Shown here: positions 35,065 through 41,684 of the stretch, piece by piece | How the letters are laid out: the number at the start of each line of letters is the position of its first letter | How positions within the stretch are numbered: the stretch's first letter is position 1 | NCBI RefSeq assembly: GCF_945952055.1 | Contig: NZ_CAMFHB010000002.1 | Span: 1 to 64,000, forward strand | Length of the DNA stretch: 64,000 bases | From: an uncultured Alsobacter sp. | GTDB lineage: Bacteria; Pseudomonadota; Alphaproteobacteria; Rhizobiales; Beijerinckiaceae | Direction: 5' to 3' | Translations under genes and position numbers: made by a program | Notes under the pieces: model-generated | What the model saw: only the letters and a program-made list of their open reading frames with translations | What the model was told of the DNA's origin: nothing | The model's database searches: none

Positions 35065-35904
35065 ATGGCAGGCCAGACGCAGCGGCCGGAGACGGTCTTC
35101 CATCCCGAGCTCCTCGCCGGCAAGGTCGTGGTGATCTCCGGCGGCGGCTCGGGCCTCGGCCGGGCGCTCGTGCTCGCGATGGCGAAGCTCGGCGCCAAGA
35201 TCGCCATCTGCGGGCGCCGGCAGGAACCCCTGGACGAGACGGCCCGCCTCGTCGCCGAACAAGGCGGCGCGCCGGTCTTCGCCAAGGCCATGTCCATCCG
35301 CGACCCGGAGGCGGTGAACGCCTTCTTCGACGACGTCTATGCCCATTTCGGCACGGTCGACATCCTCGTCAACAACGCCGGCGGCCAGTTCGCGCAGGCG
35401 GCGATCGACTTCTCCGTGAAGGGCTGGAACGCCGTCGTCGACACCAACCTGAACGGCACCTGGTGGATGATGCAGGCCGCGGCGCGGCGCTGGCGCGACC
35501 GCGACCTGCCGGGCAGCATCGTCAACGTGGTCGCGGTGGTGTGGCGCGGGTTGCCGGGCATCGCCCACTCCTGCGCGGCGCGCGCCGGAGTCGTCTACCT
35601 GTCCAAGACGGTGGCGATCGAGTGGGCGCCGCTCAACATCCGCGTCAACTGCGTGGCGGCAGGCGCCATCGCCACGGCTGGGCTCGAAACCTATTCGGAC
35701 GAGGCCCGGCGCGAGCTGCCGCGCTCCAACCTCATGCAGCGCTTCGGCGAGACCAGAGACGTCACCGACGCCGTCATCTATCTCGCCTCGGCCTCCGGCT
35801 CCTTCGTCACCGGCGAGGCGCTGGTGGTGGACGGCGGCAACCAGATCTGGGGCGACCAGTGGACGATCCCCCGCCCCGCCTATTTCGGCGGGCCTGCGGT
35901 CTAA
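35065..35904 (+). CDS. SDR family enoyl-CoA reductase-like protein (PECR/DECR type)
   Basis: A 279-residue SDR with SGGGSGLG and NNAGGQF. The usual YxxxK Tyr is missing: the segment reads H-S-C-A-A-R-A-G-V-V-Y-L-S-K. This is the pattern of peroxisomal trans-2-enoyl-CoA reductase and 2,4-dienoyl-CoA reductase relatives, where the Tyr is not at the classical place. It fits reduction of an enoyl- or dienoyl-CoA in the preceding beta-oxidation route. 33 bases separate it from the esterase gene. Confidence 0.87.
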   Translation: MAGQTQRPETVFHPELLAGKVVVISGGGSGLGRALVLAMAKLGAKIAICGRRQEPLDETARLVAEQGGAPVFAKAMSIRDPEAVNAFFDDVYAHFGTVDILVNNAGGQFAQAAIDFSVKGWNAVVDTNLNGTWWMMQAAARRWRDRDLPGSIVNVVAVVWRGLPGIAHSCAARAGVVYLSKTVAIEWAPLNIRVNCVAAGAIATAGLETYSDEARRELPRSNLMQRFGETRDVTDAVIYLASASGSFVTGEALVVDGGNQIWGDQWTIPRPAYFGGPAV

Positions 35905-36004
35905 GACGAAGAGCAGACCGGTGTAGGCGGCCCGATCGCGGCGATTTCCCCCTTCCCTTTCCCCGCGTCCTTGCCGAAAAGAGGGCAACGACAGGAGGAA
36001 AAGC

Positions 36005-36814
36005 ATGGCGCTTCGGTTCGCTCTCAACCACATGGCCGCCCCGGGGCTCCGGCCGGAGGCGCTGTTCGCGCTGGCGCGGCGGCTGGGCATCACCGAGGTC
36101 GAGATCCGCAACGATCTCGCCGGCAACGCGCTGGTCGACGGGACCCCGGCCGAGGCCGTGCGGAAGGCCGCCGAGGCCGCCGGGGTGACGCTGATCACGA
36201 TCAACGCCCTGCAGCGCTTCAACCAGTGGAGCGCCGCGCGGGCGGCCGAGGCGAAGGATCTCGCTGCCTACTGCAAGGCGAGCGGCACCAAGGCGCTCGT
36301 GCTGGTGCCCGTCAACGACACGGCGTGGACGCCGGACACCGCGGCCCGCCTGGCGGGCCTGCGGGAGTCGCTCTCCGGCCTGGCTCCCATCCTCGAGGCG
36401 GCCGGCCTGATCGGCTTCGTAGAGCCCCTCGGGTTTCCCGAGTGCTCGCTGCGGCTGAAGCGCGAGGCGATCGAGGCCATCGACGAACTGGGTCTCGCCG
36501 CGCGCTTCAAGGTGGTGCACGACACGTTCCACCATCGCCTGTCGGGCGAGAAAGAGATGTTTCCGGCGCGCACCGGCCTCGTGCACGTATCGGGCATGGA
36601 GGACACCTCCTTCCCGGTCGAGCTCGCGCGCGATGCTCACCGCGTGCTGGTCGGCCCCGGCGATCTGCTGGGCAACCGCGAGCAGGTGAAGGCGCTCGCG
36701 GCCGGCGGCTATGCGGGGCCCCTCTCCTTCGAACCGTTCGCCGACAGCGTCCACCGCTCGAAAGACATCGAGGCGGACCTGCGCACCAGCATGGACTACC
36801 TGAGCAAGGCCTGA
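36005..36814 (+). CDS. Sugar phosphate isomerase/epimerase-like TIM-barrel protein
   Basis: A 269-residue AP-endonuclease-2-fold TIM barrel, like inosose isomerase and hydroxypyruvate isomerase relatives. Visible metal-site elements are an EPLGFPE strand end, HDTFHH, HVSGMED and LSFEPF. It may isomerise or epimerise a keto-sugar or inosose. AGGAGG lies directly upstream. No inositol genes accompany it; the next gene is a LysE exporter 3 bases later, so the substrate is open. Confidence 0.83.
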   Translation: MALRFALNHMAAPGLRPEALFALARRLGITEVEIRNDLAGNALVDGTPAEAVRKAAEAAGVTLITINALQRFNQWSAARAAEAKDLAAYCKASGTKALVLVPVNDTAWTPDTAARLAGLRESLSGLAPILEAAGLIGFVEPLGFPECSLRLKREAIEAIDELGLAARFKVVHDTFHHRLSGEKEMFPARTGLVHVSGMEDTSFPVELARDAHRVLVGPGDLLGNREQVKALAAGGYAGPLSFEPFADSVHRSKDIEADLRTSMDYLSKA

Positions 36815-36817
36815 CCG

Positions 36818-37468
36818 ATGATCGACCCGGCCCAGCTCGCGCTGTTCACCGCCGCAGCCTTTCTGCTCGCGATCACGCCGGGTCCCGGCATCTTCTACGT
36901 CGCCGCCCGCACGCTCGCCGGCGGCCGGGCGGAGGGCCTGGCCTCAAGCTTCGGCACGGGCCTCGGCGGCATGGTGCACGTGGTCGCCGGCAGCCTCGGC
37001 GTCTCGGCGATCGTGCTCGCCAGCGCCGAGCTCTTCACCGCCCTGAAGTTCGCCGGCGCCGCCTATCTCGTCTGGATCGGCTTTCGCACGATCCAGACCG
37101 CGCGCCGCGACGCCGCCAACGCGCTGCAGGGCGGCCCGGCCGCGCCGCCCGTCGGGGCACGGCGCGCCTTCCGCGAGGGCGTGCTGGTGGAGGCGCTCAA
37201 CCCGAAGACCGCCGCCTTCTTCCTCGCCTTCGTCCCGCAGTTCGTGGACCTGCAGGCCGGCGGCGTCGCGGTGCAGTTCGTGATCCTGGGCACGATCTCG
37301 GTGGTGCTCAACACGCTGGCCGACGTCGTCGTCGCCTACGCGGCCAGCGGCATCCGCAACGGCGCAGCGGCGCGGCCGACGCTCGTCCGGCGGCTGCGGG
37401 AAGCGTCGGGCGGCGCCATGATCGCTCTCGGTGTCGGACTGGCGCTGGCCCGGCGGCCGGCGGGATAA
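36818..37468 (+). CDS. LysE/RhtB family amino acid exporter
   Basis: A 216-residue membrane protein of the LysE translocator family, six hydrophobic segments, with the family start AFLLAITPGPGIFYVAARTLAGG. It likely exports an amino acid or related metabolite. It follows the TIM-barrel gene by 3 bases. Its last ~20 residues (GGAMIALGVGLALARRP) have a decayed relative 1.8 kb downstream (39263-39319). Confidence 0.9.
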   Translation: MIDPAQLALFTAAAFLLAITPGPGIFYVAARTLAGGRAEGLASSFGTGLGGMVHVVAGSLGVSAIVLASAELFTALKFAGAAYLVWIGFRTIQTARRDAANALQGGPAAPPVGARRAFREGVLVEALNPKTAAFFLAFVPQFVDLQAGGVAVQFVILGTISVVLNTLADVVVAYAASGIRNGAAARPTLVRRLREASGGAMIALGVGLALARRPAG

Positions 37469-37491
37469 GGCCGGTCGTCCTGCCTCACCCG

Positions 37492-38400
37492 CTACACCAA
37501 AGGGCGGCAGGGGTCGAAGAATGGCGCATCGAGCAACGGCAGTGGTGGTGCGCCAAGGATCGCGAGATAGGTGTTCGGCATGTGCTGGTGGAGCATCTGC
37601 CGGAAATAGCCGGATTGGGGACAGAGCACGCTTCCGGTCAGCGGCATGGACACCCCGACTGGAACGAATGCTTGGTCGATTCGGGCGGCCGTCAGTCTCA
37701 GCATGTCGCGCACGAGGACCCCGCCTTGGGGTGCCGGCTGGTAGAAGTCCTGCGTACCAAGGACGTTGTTCCAGCCATATCCAACTGTGTCCAACGTGTT
37801 CCAGTAGCGCCAGGCCGGGACGGTGCTCGCACTGAACAGGTCCGCGAAGGCCTGGTTCCCGGGTGTCATCCCTGCGAAGGTCGCCACCGCGATGGGACCA
37901 ACGCGAACGGTGGACAGCCAATGTCCCAGCAGAGGTGCCAGGCTCCCACCGAGGCTATGGCCCACGACGGTGACGCGGACGTGCGGCGGCAGGGTCCGAA
38001 GAAAAGCCCCCAGTGTCGTCCCCGCGCCGGGAAGATCGTGAAGCACACGGAAGCCAGTCAGCAGGCCTTGCGTCACGCAGGCACCATTGGCGGCGAATGG
38101 CCAAGGCGTGAAAGGCGAAAATGGGCTCGATTGGTGCCCGTCTTCCCAATAGGCGAGATTCCACGGCACGGGATACGTGCCGCGGATAGCGACCACGACA
38201 TCATCGTCCTTGCGAGCCACAAACGCGAAGTTCTCTGGCATCTCGGCCGGATCGGGCATCCAGACCGCCGCAAAGGCCTGCAGCAGTGGGTAACTCGCCA
38301 TAAGCCCCGCGATGGCCTCAGGCTCAGCGTAAGCAATTTCGGCCAAGGCCATTGCACTTGGTGCTGCAATCGAGAGCTGCAATAGATCTCCATCGGGCAT
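37492..38400 (-). CDS. Lipase family (class 3-like) alpha/beta hydrolase
   Basis: A 302-residue protein. The nucleophile elbow GHSLGGS is in the class 3 lipase context (VRVTVVGHSLGGSLAPLLG), preceded by VVVAIRGTYPVPWN, the usual lipase_3 oxyanion region. No signal peptide is seen, so it is either cytoplasmic or released by another route. ATG 38400 follows AAAGGG at 7 bases; an upstream in-frame ATG at 38442 is rejected. Base composition is lower in GC than its neighbours. It is divergent from an unknown gene across an AT-rich promoter region, suggesting joint acquisition. Confidence 0.78.
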   Translation of the reverse strand: MPDGDLLQLSIAAPSAMALAEIAYAEPEAIAGLMASYPLLQAFAAVWMPDPAEMPENFAFVARKDDDVVVAIRGTYPVPWNLAYWEDGHQSSPFSPFTPWPFAANGACVTQGLLTGFRVLHDLPGAGTTLGAFLRTLPPHVRVTVVGHSLGGSLAPLLGHWLSTVRVGPIAVATFAGMTPGNQAFADLFSASTVPAWRYWNTLDTVGYGWNNVLGTQDFYQPAPQGGVLVRDMLRLTAARIDQAFVPVGVSMPLTGSVLCPQSGYFRQMLHQHMPNTYLAILGAPPLPLLDAPFFDPCRPLV

Positions 38401-38435
38401 TTGACACCCTTTAAAGTTTTCTTTCCGAAAATAAA

Positions 38436-38463
38436 TTGACAAATCTTGAATGTTATATATAAT
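38436..38463 (+). promoter_or_regulatory. Near-consensus sigma-70 promoter
   Basis: TTGACA (38436-38441), 16 bases, then TATAAT (38458-38463) in a very AT-rich segment, ~37 bases before the ATG at 38501. It is the closest match to a consensus housekeeping promoter noticed in this GC-rich window and is typical of acquired DNA. The reverse strand also offers TTGTCA at 38437-38442 for the divergent lipase. Confidence 0.7.
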
Positions 38464-38500
38464 TATATTATTGCAAATTATATTATCGTCGAGGTCAGAA

Positions 38501-39046
38501 ATGCCGGTCTTTTCACCCTTCGAAATCCTGTTCGAGTTTCTTTATCCCACGAACATTCCGGTCCAGGCTCCGGACCCGATTGCCGTCCAGGGATACTGGC
38601 TCCAAGTGTCCTTGCGTCCTGACTCTCCGGTTCAATCTCTGAGTTTTGATATCGCGTTCGCAGAAACGACGAATTTCAACAGCGGCGCTGGATCCAAGTA
38701 CTTACAAGCTCAGTTCATCGACGCGAATGGCAATGTAAATATCTATTCGAATTTCTTTTCATCCGCTCAGCCGGGCTTTCTGAACCAGGTGATCAGCAAG
38801 GGTCAGACCTTGATTTACGGTGCTCAGTGTCTTGCCCTGAAAGCCGGGGCACCTGTCGCTGCCACGCCTCAATCGGGAACCGGCTGGCGAGGCCTCGTCA
38901 GCGTGACGCCGCATGGATCCAGCGGCAACCTGATCTGCGAGCCGACACAACGCCTCCTGTATTTGAACCTGTCAAATACAGGAACGCCCGCAGTGTTCGG
39001 CGCCTGTGTTTACCCAGTCGCTACTCTGGCTGGCATTGTTGTGTGA
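38501..39046 (+). CDS. Hypothetical protein, unknown family
   Basis: A 181-residue protein I do not recognise. ATG 38501 is chosen because GAGG sits 6-10 bases upstream; the in-frame ATG at 38450 would lie within the promoter. It has no clear signal peptide or membrane helix. The sequence is rich in Ser, Gln, Asn and aromatic residues with beta-strand-like alternation (YWLQVSLRPD; SLSFDIAFAETTNF; YLQAQFIDANGNVNIYSNFF), suggesting an all-beta fold. Codon use and GC content differ clearly from neighbouring genes. It is divergent from the lipase gene. Confidence 0.65.
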   Translation: MPVFSPFEILFEFLYPTNIPVQAPDPIAVQGYWLQVSLRPDSPVQSLSFDIAFAETTNFNSGAGSKYLQAQFIDANGNVNIYSNFFSSAQPGFLNQVISKGQTLIYGAQCLALKAGAPVAATPQSGTGWRGLVSVTPHGSSGNLICEPTQRLLYLNLSNTGTPAVFGACVYPVATLAGIVV

Positions 39047-39262
39047 TCGCAGCACCATTGGCGTGATTGGTCACGGGCTTTTGCCAAAGGGTTGATCACG
39101 CCAACTTGCCATCACCAAATGCGAACATGCGAGGTCGACACGTCTGGTGAGTTTCGCAATGACATGTGCCACGCCGAGGACGACATCTTCGGCTTCGATG
39201 GGGCGACGCCCCAAGAGAGTGCCGGCGTTGGGCGGCGAGCGGCCTTCGGCTACGGATACGGC

Positions 39263-39319
39263 TTGCGGCGCCATGATCGCGCTCGGCATGGGACTGGCAC
39301 TGGCCGGACGGCCGACGAC
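39263..39319 (+). pseudogene. LysE-family 3'-end remnant
   Basis: This stretch encodes C-G-A-M-I-A-L-G-M-G-L-A-L-A-G-R-P, nearly the same as the end of the LysE protein at 37410-37460, with about 80-85% nucleotide match over ~55 bases. No start or upstream LysE sequence could be recognised in frame and no in-frame stop codon follows. It may be the trace of a duplicated or second exporter gene at the far side of the low-GC islet. Confidence 0.5.
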
Positions 39320-39323
39320 TGAG

Positions 39324-39734
39324 TCAGTTCGCCCAGTCGACAACATTCAGGGCGGGGACGCGGCTGAACTCGCGGGTGTTGGCCGTTACCAGCGTTGCAT
39401 TGACGCGTCTGGCTTGCGCCGCGATCAGCATGTCGAAAGGACCGATCGGTAGACCCGACCGCCGCAGGAAGGCGCGGATGTCACCCGCTTCTCGCGCGTC
39501 ATCTGCAGTGAACGGAACAGTTTCTATACGCCCGGCGGCCAGGAACAGCGCCAGTTTCTGCTCGTTCTCGCGCTGCCTTTCACTCGCCGCTGCGCCGTAC
39601 ATCAGTTCATGGAAGGCGATCGCCGAAAGGACGATCGGCACGCCGGACATCCGGACGGCGTCGAACCGTTGCCGGACGGTGGGCTGTCTCGTACCCATCA
39701 GTGCGATCACGGCATTCGTGTCGAGGTGGATCAT
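39324..39734 (-). CDS. vapC: VapC-type PIN-domain ribonuclease toxin
   Basis: A 136-residue PIN-domain protein. Acidic metal-binding residues are visible in [28 protein letters not shown] and TANTREF. Family members cleave RNA (often tRNA or rRNA) when not bound by antitoxin. The ATG overlaps the antitoxin stop codon by four bases (ATGA), the normal toxin-antitoxin arrangement. Confidence 0.9.
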   Translation of the reverse strand: MIHLDTNAVIALMGTRQPTVRQRFDAVRMSGVPIVLSAIAFHELMYGAAASERQRENEQKLALFLAAGRIETVPFTADDAREAGDIRAFLRRSGLPIGPFDMLIAAQARRVNATLVTANTREFSRVPALNVVDWAN

Positions 39735-39973
39735 GGCTCAAAAATGGGCGGGTCTTCCGGCATCGGTGGCTGATCGCGCCCTGCGGCCATGAACTCGGGG
39801 TCGCCAAGCTGGTCGATCAGGGCCCAAGGCACAGGTCCATCGCCGATCGGTTCGAGGATCACCCTGTCACCCACCTTCGTGATGCGGACTTCCTTGCCCT
39901 CGAAGCGAAATTCCTTGGGAAGGCGGACTGCCTGGCTGCGACCGTGGGTAAAAATCTTTCCGGTGGCGTTCAT
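39731..39973 (-). CDS. vapB: VapB-type antitoxin (AbrB/VagC fold)
   Basis: An 80-residue antitoxin. The N-terminal swapped-hairpin DNA-binding domain reads [16 protein letters not shown], as in VagC/VapB proteins; the acidic Pro-rich tail ([12 protein letters not shown]) would occupy the toxin site. ATG 39973 is preferred; a TTG three codons upstream is possible. It should repress its own promoter with VapC. Confidence 0.88.
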   Translation of the reverse strand: MNATGKIFTHGRSQAVRLPKEFRFEGKEVRITKVGDRVILEPIGDGPVPWALIDQLGDPEFMAAGRDQPPMPEDPPIFEP

Positions 39974-39987
39974 TCCGTGCAACTCGC

Positions 39988-40009
39988 GATAGATACCAAC
40001 AGATAGATA
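39988..40009. promoter_or_regulatory. Direct repeats upstream of vapB, likely autoregulatory operator
   Basis: GATAGATA occurs twice (39988-39995 and 40002-40009), with a 14-base period, immediately upstream of vapB. Helically spaced repeats at this position are typical of VapB-VapC binding sites. Confidence 0.5.
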
Positions 40010-40043
40010 TCACAAATCATCCGCTGAGGCCACTCATCCGCTT

Positions 40044-40079
40044 TGTGCGAATGACGCACATTGTTTTGTATAACGCACG
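40044..40079. promoter_or_regulatory. Inverted plus direct repeat, IclR/PcaU-type operator candidate
   Basis: TGTGCG (40044-40049), 5 bases, CGCACA (40055-40060) form a perfect inverted repeat, and a third CGCACG copy follows at 40074-40079. One palindrome plus one direct repeat is the architecture described for PcaU/PobR-type IclR regulators. A TATAAC -10-like box (40069-40074) lies within it, 81 bases before the CoA-transferase start. Confidence 0.45.
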
Positions 40080-40154
40080 AACTGCTTGCTCCGCCTCTTG
40101 ACGCGCAGTACTGTTTCGCCCGTGCCGAACCAAGGGCGCGGGCGAGGAACTCCC

Positions 40155-40874
40155 ATGGACAAGACGATTGCCGGCGTGGCGGAGGCCGTGGCCGACATTC
40201 CCGATGGCGCCACCGTCATGATCGGCGGGTTCGGCGGCTCCGGTTCGCCGATCGAGCTGATCCACGCCCTCATTGCCCGCTTCAAGGCGACCGGTTCGCC
40301 CAAGAACCTCACGGTCATCAACAACAATGCCGGCAACGGCAAGGTCGGCCTCGCCGGGCTCATCGACCACGACATGGTCGCCAAGCTGGTGTGCTCGTTC
40401 CCGCGCTCGGTCGACCCCAAGGCCTTCACCGAGCGCTACCTCGCCGGCAAGATCGAGCTCGAACTGGTGCCGCAGGGCACGCTGGCGGAGCGCATCCGGG
40501 CGGGCGGGGCCGGCATCCCGGCCTTCTACACGCCGACGAGCTACGGGACGCAGCTCGCCGAGGGCAAGCCGGTCGAGGAGTTCGAGGGGCGCCCTTATGT
40601 CCGCGAGCGCTGGCTGAAGGCCGAGTACGCGCTGGTGAAGGCCGAACTCGCCGACCCCTACGGCAACCTCACCTTCCGCATGGCCGGCCGCAACTTCGGG
40701 CCGCTAATGTGCATGGCGGCGGCGGTGACCATCGTCCAGGCGAGCAAGATCGTGCCGCCGGGCGGCATCGACCCCGAGCACGTCATCACCCCCGGCATCT
40801 TCGTGCAGCGGGTGGTCGAGGTGCCGAACCCGCAACAGGAAGAGACCCTCTTGCGCGCAGGAGCGACGCTGTGA
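40155..40874 (+). CDS. pcaI: 3-oxoacid (3-oxoadipate-like) CoA-transferase subunit A
   Basis: A 239-residue family I CoA-transferase alpha subunit. The N-terminus IPDGATVMIGGFGGSG and the later NNNAGNGKVGLAGL, LVPQGTLAERIRAGGAGIPAFYTPT and RNFGPLMCMAAA match PcaI-type 3-oxoadipate:succinyl-CoA transferases closely. It would transfer CoA from succinyl-CoA to a 3-oxoacid, the penultimate step of the beta-ketoadipate route. No other pca genes are in the window, so a related 3-oxoacid is possible. ATG 40155 follows GAGGAA. Its stop codon overlaps the GTG of subunit B. Confidence 0.87.
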   Translation: MDKTIAGVAEAVADIPDGATVMIGGFGGSGSPIELIHALIARFKATGSPKNLTVINNNAGNGKVGLAGLIDHDMVAKLVCSFPRSVDPKAFTERYLAGKIELELVPQGTLAERIRAGGAGIPAFYTPTSYGTQLAEGKPVEEFEGRPYVRERWLKAEYALVKAELADPYGNLTFRMAGRNFGPLMCMAAAVTIVQASKIVPPGGIDPEHVITPGIFVQRVVEVPNPQQEETLLRAGATL

Positions 40875-41545
40875 CGACGACACCGCTGACCAACGCGCAA
40901 ATCGCCTGGCGCGCCGCGCAGGACATCGCAGACGGGGCCTATGTGAACCTCGGCATCGGTTTCCCCGAGATGGTGGCGCAGTACCAGCCGGCCGGGCGAG
41001 AGGCCGTCTTCCACACGGAGAACGGCATCCTCGGCTTCGGCGAGGCGCCGCCGAAGGGCGAGGAGGACTGGGACCTCATCAACGCCGGCAAGAAGGCCGT
41101 GACCCTGAAGCCCGGCGCCGCCTTCTTCCACCACGCCGACAGCTTCGCCATGGTGCGCGGCGGGCATCTCGACGTCGCCATCCTCGGCGCCTACGAGGTG
41201 GCCGAGACCGGCGACCTCGCCAACTGGAGCACGGGGCCGAAGGGCGTGCCTGCCGTCGGCGGCGCCATGGACCTGGTGCACGGGGCCAAGCGCGTGGCGG
41301 TGATCACCGACCACGTGACCAAGGACGGCAAGCCCAAGCTCGTGAAGCGCTGCACCTTGCCGCTCACCGGCGTCGGCTGCGTGACGCGGGTCTATACGAG
41401 CCTCGCGGTGGTCGACATCGCGAACAAGCGCTTCGTGCTGCGCGAGAAGCTGTCAGGGATGTCGGTGGCGGACCTGCAGGCGGTCACCGGCGGCGAGCTG
41501 GTGATCGATGGGTCGGTGGGCGACCTCGTGGTGCCGGCGCTGTGA
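40871..41545 (+). CDS. pcaJ: 3-oxoacid (3-oxoadipate-like) CoA-transferase subunit B
   Basis: A 224-residue beta subunit. It has GAYVNLGIGFPEMVAQY, the catalytic Glu in the HTENGILGFG segment (about residues 50-58), and SFAMVRGGHLDVAILGAYEV. GTG 40871 overlaps the subunit A TGA (GTGA). The two subunits form the active enzyme in which the Glu carries the CoA thioester intermediate. Confidence 0.88.
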   Translation: MTTTPLTNAQIAWRAAQDIADGAYVNLGIGFPEMVAQYQPAGREAVFHTENGILGFGEAPPKGEEDWDLINAGKKAVTLKPGAAFFHHADSFAMVRGGHLDVAILGAYEVAETGDLANWSTGPKGVPAVGGAMDLVHGAKRVAVITDHVTKDGKPKLVKRCTLPLTGVGCVTRVYTSLAVVDIANKRFVLREKLSGMSVADLQAVTGGELVIDGSVGDLVVPAL

Positions 41546-41560
41546 GCGGTTGAACGGTTC

Positions 41561-41679
41561 TGCGTCCTTCGACACGCCGCCTTCGGCGGCTGCTCAGGAT
41601 GAGGACCGTTTTTGCTGTAATAACAATGCAGTGGTCCTCATCCTGAGCAGGCCGCGTAGCGGCCGTGTCGAAGGACGCA
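41561..41679. repeat. Long intergenic inverted repeat, family B copy 1
   Basis: About 45-base imperfect arms (beginning TGCGTCCTTCGACACG) are inverted around a variable central loop, total ~119 bases. It lies between convergent genes (CoA-transferase and IclR fusion). A second copy of the same length is at 60976-61095. The arms also contain internal small palindromes built of CCGCC/GGCGG. Confidence 0.82.
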
Positions 41680-41684
41680 GGATC

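Noticed and set aside
37492-39046. Secreted lipase effector with immunity protein
   Set aside because: No VgrG/PAAR/Hcp genes, no signal peptide and divergent instead of tandem order; no evidence beyond the lipase motif.
41561-41679. Insertion sequence ends
   Set aside because: The inverted arms enclose only ~30 bases and no transposase is present; a non-coding palindromic element explains them better.
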